64,000 bases of DNA, from assembly GCA_023055425.1 (NCBI GenBank), contig JALGPY010000005.1:84671495-84735494 (forward strand). The letters are read 5' to 3'. Position 1 is the stretch's first letter, and every line of letters begins with the position of its first letter. Origin of the DNA: Linanthus parryae (Eukaryota > Streptophyta > Magnoliopsida > Ericales > Polemoniaceae). The notes below the pieces were generated by a model. It did no database searches, was not told the origin of the DNA, and saw only the letters and a program-made list of their open reading frames with translations. Shown piece after piece: positions 57,470 to 64,000 of the stretch. The position numbers and the translations under genes are program-made.

Positions 57470-60400
57470 TATAGATCAGGCGTGCCCTTCATGCTTTCGC
57501 TGTGCAAGAGGTTTTGTGAGCGGATCTGAAACATTGTCATCCGTTGGAACTTTGCACATCTTCACATCTCCTCGATCGATCATATCACGAATAAGATGGA
57601 ATCTCCTAAGTACATGCTTTGATTTCTGGTGTGATCTTGGTTCCTTGGCTTGTGCGATCGCCCCGGAGTTGTCACATTATAACTCTATAGGATCCACGAC
57701 GCTAGGGACCACACCGAGCTCAGTGATAAACTTCTTTATCCAAACTGCCTCTTTTGCTGCTTCCGCAGCAGCAATGTACTCAGCTTCTGTTGTAGAATCA
57801 GCAACTGTCTCTTGCTTGGAACTCTTCCAGCTCACAGCTCCTCCATTCAGGCAAAACACGTATCTAGACTGCGATCTGTAGTCATCTTTCTCGGTTTGGA
57901 AACTTGAATCAGTGTAACCCTTTACACTTAGCTCTTCCTTACCTCCAAATATCAAGAACGCATATTTAGTTCTTCTTAAGTACTTTAGGATGTTCTTGAC
58001 AGCAATCTAGTGACTCTCACCCGGATTGGACTGGTATCTGCTATCCATACTCAATGCGCATGATACGTCTGGTCTAGTACACAACATGGCGTACATGATG
58101 GATCCCATGGCCGAAGCATAGGGTATCCTACTCATGCGGTCCTTCTCAATCTCATTGGAGGGAGAGTCATCCTTAGAAAGAGTGACTCCATGCGACATGG
58201 GAAAGAATCCCTTCTTGGAATCTTTCATGTTGAACCTCATCAACACCTTGTCTATATATGTACTTTGACTTAGGTCGAGCAGCCTTTTAGATCTATCCCT
58301 ATAGATATTTATACCAAGTATATAGGCTGCGTCTCCTAAGTCCTTCATTGCAAAGCACTTTCCTAGCCATTCTTTAACAGATTGCAAAGTAGGAATGTCG
58401 TTTCCAATGATTAGTATGTCATCCACATATAAGACCAGAAAAAACTACAAAGCTCCTACTAACCTTCTTCTAAACACAAGGCTCATCTTCGTTCTTCATG
58501 AAGCCAAACTCTTTGACTGCGTCATCAAAACGTCGATTCCATCTCCTAGAAGCTTGATTTAATCCATAAATGCATCTTTGGAGCTTACAGAATTTATTGG
58601 CATTCTCTCGATCCTCAAAACCCTCTGGTTGTGTCATGTACACATCCTCGAGGAGGTTCCCATAAAGGAATGCTGTTTTGACATCCATTTGCCAAATCTC
58701 ATAGTCGTAGTATGCTGCAATAGCAAGTAGGATTCGAATGGATTTAGTCATGGCGAATGGAGAAAAGGTCTCATCATAGTCAATACCATGAATCTGTCTA
58801 TACCCTTTGGCTACCAATCGCCCCTTATAGGCAACTACCTTGCCATCCATGTCGGTCTTCTTCTTGAATACGCACTTGCACCCTATGGGCCGAGCCCCTT
58901 CAGGTGGTTCCACTAAATTCCATACTTTGTTGGTGTACATGGAATCCATTTTGGATCTCATGGCTTCTAGCCACTTCTTAGAGTCTGGGCCTTTCATGGC
59001 TTCCCCGTAGTTTGCAGGCTCATCATCCATGAGTGGTACGTCATCGGGCTCAGTCACGAGAAGTCCATACCTCTCTGGCTCATGACGCACTCTTCCTGAT
59101 CTACGGAGTTACTGTTTTACCTGAACAGGTTCCTCCACAACTACTTGCGGTTTCTGTTCATGTTCCATCATTGGTTCAGTGATTTGTGGTTCTTGAATTT
59201 CTTCAAGTTCTACAGCCCTCCCACTTGCTTCTTTAGAGACAAAGTCTCTTTCCGGAAACACGCCGATCCGAGCAACAAACACTTTGTTCTCGATGGGATT
59301 GTAGAAATAATATCCTTTAGTTTCCTTAGAATATTCCACAAATTTACACTAATCCGCTTTGGGCCTGAGCTTGTCTGTTTGTAAGCGTTTTACATAGATA
59401 TCGCAGCCCCAAATCCTCATAAACGACACTATGGGACGCTTCCCATTCCATATCTCATATGGTGTCTTCATGACTGATTTGGATGGAACGCGGTTAATGG
59501 TAAAAGCTGTCGTCATTAGAGCATGTCCCCAAAAGGATATCGGAAGATCTGTTTGAGACATCATAGACCGCACCATATCTAATAGCGTGCGATTCCTCCT
59601 CTCGGACACGCCATTCCGTTGGGGCGTTCCGGGTGGAGTGAGATGGGATACTATCACACACTCTCTAAGATACTCATCAAAATCTTGGCTTAAGTATTCT
59701 CCTCCACGATCCGATCGTAGAGCCTATATACTTTTACCAAGTTGCTTCTCTACTTCATTCTTGAATTCCTTGAAAAATTCAAAGGAGTCTAGATATGCGT
59801 TTCTCATTTATATGGCCTAAACGACAGTGCCATAGATATGTAGGATTTAAATCATTAGTTTTAATACTTTTAGTATTTATGTTATAGATTGGACTATTTA
59901 GATCAAGGATATACAATCCATTAGACAAATGCGCACTACAATAGTGCATACTATCAAAATAAATGGAGCAACACTTTTCCTTTATTGAAATAGAAAAACC
60001 CTTCTCGTCCAAAAAAGAAATGGAAATAATATTTCTGCTCATAGCAGGCACATAAAAGCAATTGTCTAATTCTAAAATAAGTACAGAAGGCAAAGATAGC
60101 TCATAAACACCTACAGCGAATGCAGCAACTCTTTCTCCATTCCGGACGCGCAGATCTATCTCCCCTTTACTCAATCTTCTACTTCTTTTCAAATCCTGCA
60201 CATTGAGACAAATTTGAGAACCACATCCGGTATCCAATACCCAAGATGAAGAAATAGAAAGATTGACGTCTATAACATAAATACCTGGTGGTGGTGGAAT
60301 CACTATTCCAAGCTTCTTATCCTCCAGATATTTAGGGCAATTCCTCCTCCAGTGACCCGGCTGGCTGCAGTAGTGACATTCACCTTTAGCCACGCCTCCA

Positions 60401-61122
60401 CTAGGCTTTAGGGCTTCCTTGGATTTCACAACTTTCTTGCGTTTTCCTTTGGAAGTAGAGGCAACTCCTTTTCTCTTCTTCTTATGCACCATCATTATGG
60501 CCTTGCCCTTGCCTTTGTTAACGCTCTGTTCTGCTGTCTTTAGCCTGTTCAACAAGTCTGGCAGAGTCTTACTTATCTCGTTCATATTATAGTTCATGAT
60601 GAACTGATTATAACTGTCAGGCAACGATTGCAAGACAAGATCAGTAGCCAAATCTTGGCCCAGTGGGAATCCCAGTCTCTTAAGGTTCTCAATGTAACCG
60701 ATCATCCGGAGTACGTGAGGTCCTACTGGATTCCCCTCTGCAATACTACTCTTGAATAATGCTTTAGACACCTCATAGCTCTCATGCCTTAACTGTTCCT
60801 GAAACAATTGTTTCCAGTGTATGATCATATCATAGGCTTCCATATTCTCGTGCTGCTTCTGAAGCTCATGAGTCATGTTGCAAAGCATGAGGCAAGTCAC
60901 GTCATTAGAATCATCAATATGTTTCTGACGTGCCCTCACATCCGCTAGAACAGACTCATCTTGTGGTGGGGATGGAATTGGAGTGTCCAAGACGTACAGC
61001 TTCTTTTCTTGCTTAAGGACAATCCTTAAGTTTTTGTACCAGTCAAGGAAATTCGTTCCAGACAGTTTATCCATCTTAAGGACAGAACGTAGGGATGAAG
61101 TCGATGCGCTGTTCTTTGTCAT
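57470..61122 (-). pseudogene. gag-pol of element C, broken, with an integrase deletion
   Basis: The ATG at 61122 (MTKNSASTSSLRS) opens a frame to 59779. It contains gag (FLDWYKNLRIVLKQEKKLY), an intact CCHC knuckle (CHYCSQPGHWRRNC), protease (LDTGCGSQIC) and the GAG-pre-integrase motif (LWHCRLGHINEKR). It then jumps directly into the late integrase core (FKNEVEKQLGK, LRSDRGGEY), so the first part of integrase is deleted. Integrase C-terminal sequence (59657-59349), RT (59090-58470, WKxxxK-type start with FKKKTDMDGKV and WQMDVKTAFLYGNL), the YVDDILI segment (58426-58007) and RNase H (57955-57677, ADSTTEAEYIAA) follow, separated by frameshifts and stops. It is non-functional. Confidence 0.9.
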
Positions 61123-61152
61123 TTGGAATTCTACATAACGAGAAATGTGCAA

Positions 61153-62672
61153 CTTTAGTATTTTTGAACAATTTAACTATATTCAACAATGGCTAGATTA
61201 TCAAATATAGCTCCCACTATTTTTCTCGGATTAATAGCCCTCACCATTAATGCGGAAAATATCATTATATTTTCTAGTAGGTCCAAGATCCCTTTTTCAC
61301 TTCTTCTTGAGCTTGCTTTGGCAAGTCACCCAAGAATAGGTTATTTAGGTAGAAACACTCCAATTGCATCCCATGCAACTCTTGGTCCAATTCGGTGAAT
61401 AACTCTTTATTCTTTATCCCATGGATAATGCCTAATTGTCATGCCTCTAGGCTCATCAAATTAATTGAATCTTGCCCAGTTGCGTCCAACCTCTTGCTTC
61501 AACATACACACATTACTAGCTTGTGTCGTCCGCAACACACCATGGTAAATTAAAATCGCCTTGCTTTGGCAAGCCCGAATTTTAATGAACCCTGATCATG
61601 AAGGGTGATTTTTCTTTCTTAATTTGTTTGGTTGATCAAATCAACATGATCTACTTATTTGGATTGGGCAATCCACAATAAAATACCAACCTTGTTTATT
61701 ATTATCTTGTTATCGTTTTGCTAGTATCTCCATACACACAAAAATAAATAACAAGACATAAATAATAAACATCCACAAAATATAAAATGTGGCATGGATA
61801 TGGCCCTAGACTAATGATATTATCAAGCCAATGATAATATCCAATTGGCCTAAAGTGACAAGCTCATCTCCATGTGCTCCACCATAGCTGCACGCCTAGG
61901 GGGTGTCTTCTTTGTCTTTTGCATCCTTTGGTTCTCTGGTCTTCTTCTCCATGCTCTTGGCTATCATCTAAATATTTCTAATTCTAGCATAACATCTAGA
62001 ATAAATAAATAATAAAAGCCTCACATGTCTAGGAGAAAAGACGACTCGCAGGTTGTAAAACCTAATTAATTATTACATTAATTTGATCAGCTCGCCGGCC
62101 TTAAACCAATCCACAAAGAAATAAACATCAACAATCCTAGGCCATATTCATCCACCATGAAACAAAGCACATAATACAGTTAAAACCAATTTTTAACACG
62201 CTTGTTCAAATTTAATTATATTGGGTAATTAGGGTTACAACGGTCCAAGGAGTCCAAGCCAACAAGGCCCGAACCCCTAGGAGGACCGCCGCCCGCCACA
62301 CGGCCCGGCCCAAGGCCGGCCGCCCCATGTGGCCCTCGTCCTTTGCTTGGCGCGCAAGGACGGGGACGGACGGCTAGGGTTTCGGCCCTGGCCTCCTTCC
62401 CTTCTTCCTTGTTGCCCAAGCAAGGTTGTTTCCTTATGGATGTTTCCATAAATTTTGTTTCCATAACTGAAAACCCCTTTTCAACTATGTGCCCATGAAC
62501 CCTAACTTTTCAAGAACCCAATTATTCACATCCTATGTTATTAAACTCTCCAATTCCAACATCCAATGTTGAATTAGATCTTGTTTTCAATTTGCATCTA
62601 CTATGCAAATTATTTTTCAGTTTTCGCGTAATAACAATAATACGGAATAATACGAAATGCTCTTCGACATGT
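61153..62672 (-). other. Leader region of element C between primer site and gag
   Basis: About 1.5 kb with no convincing gene. A GC-rich island at 62260-62400 contains palindromic ggccggcc and ggcccggccc stretches in an otherwise AT-rich leader. Long leaders occur in many plant copia elements. Confidence 0.6.
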
Positions 62673-62685
62673 GGCTCTGATACCA
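62673..62685 (-). other. Primer binding site of element C (initiator tRNA-Met)
   Basis: On the minus strand TGGTATCAGAGCC begins one base after the LTR end. It is the classical plant copia primer site, complementary to initiator tRNA-Met. Confidence 0.93.
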
Positions 62686-62686
62686 C

Positions 62687-64000
62687 TGTTCGGTTTTGAC
62701 GTAGGTAACGCAGCGGAATAATAAAAATCCCACCACGGATCGTCAGGAGGAGATATCATAACATGATAAGGGACATAGTATTGTGTACCTTTTGGTTTGA
62801 GAGATCACACGAAGAATGATGTCCTCGTCTCTACGGTTGATCCACGTCTAGAGGTAAGATCTAGATTCTTCCTTCAACAAGTGCTAGCTTGAACGGGAGG
62901 AAGAGGGAAGAAGGAATCAAGCAACGAGGTGACAAGAGGAGGGTTCGGCCTCCTCTGAGGCGCCGACGGAGGTGCGAATGGCTAGGGACGCTCGGCCCTA
63001 GCTTGTCTTGCTCTCTCTCTTTTTGTTCTCTCCCACTCTCTTGTGTTATGTCTTAATAACATTCACTTAGTGGGAAGGAAGCTAGAGCCTTCTTTATATA
63101 CTCCAACAACTCCTTGTTGTTTCCAGAAAGGTCCTTCCTAGTTCTCCATGAACTTGGATTAGTCCCTTCCTTGAAAATTAGTCCTACTAAGTTTGCAAGG
63201 TGTTGCACAATGATCCTTCTCATTAATTAATCATATTAATTAATCCCAAATCTAGCTCTACTCTATTTGACGTGTGACCCCATAAGTTTCTACTTAGTTG
63301 GTAGCAACTTTTTTACTATCATGAAGCGGTGTCTAGCAACACATCCATGCAACTCAACTAATAGAAACAGTCAGTGATCCCGACAAACCTCTTGTGCCCA
63401 ATATCTTATATTTCACTATCCCTTTGTCTCCATATCCGGATTGGACACGAGACATATATAGTCACACTCGTATATCCAATTCATAGTTCCTCGATCATGG
63501 GAATATGCTTATGCTAGCAGATAACATCAATATCTCCATATTGATTTATCTGAGTCTGGTCAGACATTCAATAAGCCTCATCCCTCGAGTGGTCGTGGAT
63601 ATATACTCCCATTATGTGGGAGGGACAAATCCTATCTACATCACCACTATCTCTAAGCTTGCTTCCTATCATGCCCGATAGCTATCTTTATAATTACCAA
63701 TTACGGTGTAACGTTTGATAACATCAAAGCACAATATTCCACAACTAGAGTATCTAGTGACTTCAAGTCTAAGGATTGCAATTATATTAGCACTACGAGA
63801 AGCGATTGTGACTTTAACATAATCTAATGTATCCTTCTCGTTGTGGGTCAATCCAGTATGCCATTACCCCTAATGCATTCCCATGTGTTAGACTTGATAT
63901 CTCCATATCAATCTACACAAACACTAGTCTATATTTGATTGTCCTATTAATAAATATAGTGGACTAGGGATATGTAAGATAAACAACACATCGTATCTAA
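62687..64000 (-). repeat. 5' LTR of element C (partial)
   Basis: Aligns with 56056-57425 and runs off the right edge. It carries a block (about 62883-62962, 'gctagcttgaacgggagg' onward) absent from the 3' LTR. Confidence 0.9.

Larger units (their letters stand above)
56056..64000 (-). mobile_element. Ty1/copia LTR retrotransposon 'C', 5' end off window
   Basis: On the minus strand: partial 5' LTR (64000-62687), initiator-Met primer site, a 1.5-kb leader, gag, protease, truncated integrase, RT, RNase H, purine tract and 3' LTR (57425-56056). Copia order (integrase before RT) is clear. The LTRs differ by many substitutions and an indel of roughly 75-80 bp (near 62883-62962), so it is older than element B. 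Confidence 0.92.

Overview
The window is plant nuclear DNA, most likely from a dicot. It is almost entirely nested LTR retrotransposons, with a small island of decayed host F-box-like gene fragments. The plant assignment rests on the Tat-type Ty3 elements with a second (archaeal-type) RNase H, the tRNA-Asp and initiator-Met primer sites, the plant-mobile-domain (PMD) gene, short GT-AG introns and an F-box family I know only from plants. I cannot name the species.

Layout. (1) 1-25292, minus strand: Ty3/Tat element 'A'. Its pol runs open off the left edge, and its 5' LTR is at 24543-25292. Its gag is split by (2) 4697-23468, plus strand: an 18.8 kb tandem array 'F' of a non-autonomous Athila-like element with four LTRs and three internal regions. 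The array is flanked by one 5-bp duplication (GTGCC). (3) 25293-29020: the 3' part of another LTR element, 'E', into which A inserted. (4) 29021-36453: host-like sequence with a long GAA microsatellite, a MITE-like inverted repeat and several duplicated, mostly broken F-box-family exons. (5) 36454-52129, plus strand: a structurally complete Ty3/Tat element 'B' with 626-bp LTRs that differ at only two bases and a perfect target duplication (GCCGT). (6) 53192-54830, plus strand: decayed copia fragment 'D'. (7) 56056-64000, minus strand: copia element 'C' with its 3' LTR, a broken gag-pol, an initiator-Met primer site and most of its 5' LTR, which runs off the right edge.

The most notable content is in B. 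Between integrase and the 3' LTR it carries a ~1.4 kb 54-bp satellite array. Behind that lies an antisense gene (50818 to 46527) whose six exons join in frame through five 74-81 bp GT-AG introns, encoding a PMD-family protein of about 1,300 residues. B is young by its LTRs, yet its gag-pol has four disabling lesions and the antisense gene has two in-frame stops. This suggests a defective copy mobilised in trans. The related element A keeps an open pol. Both A and B have an in-frame UGA between protease and reverse transcriptase.

Order of events readable from nesting: E, then A into E, then F into A's gag, then expansion of F to three units in place. B is a separate recent insertion. A and B lie head to head around the F-box island.
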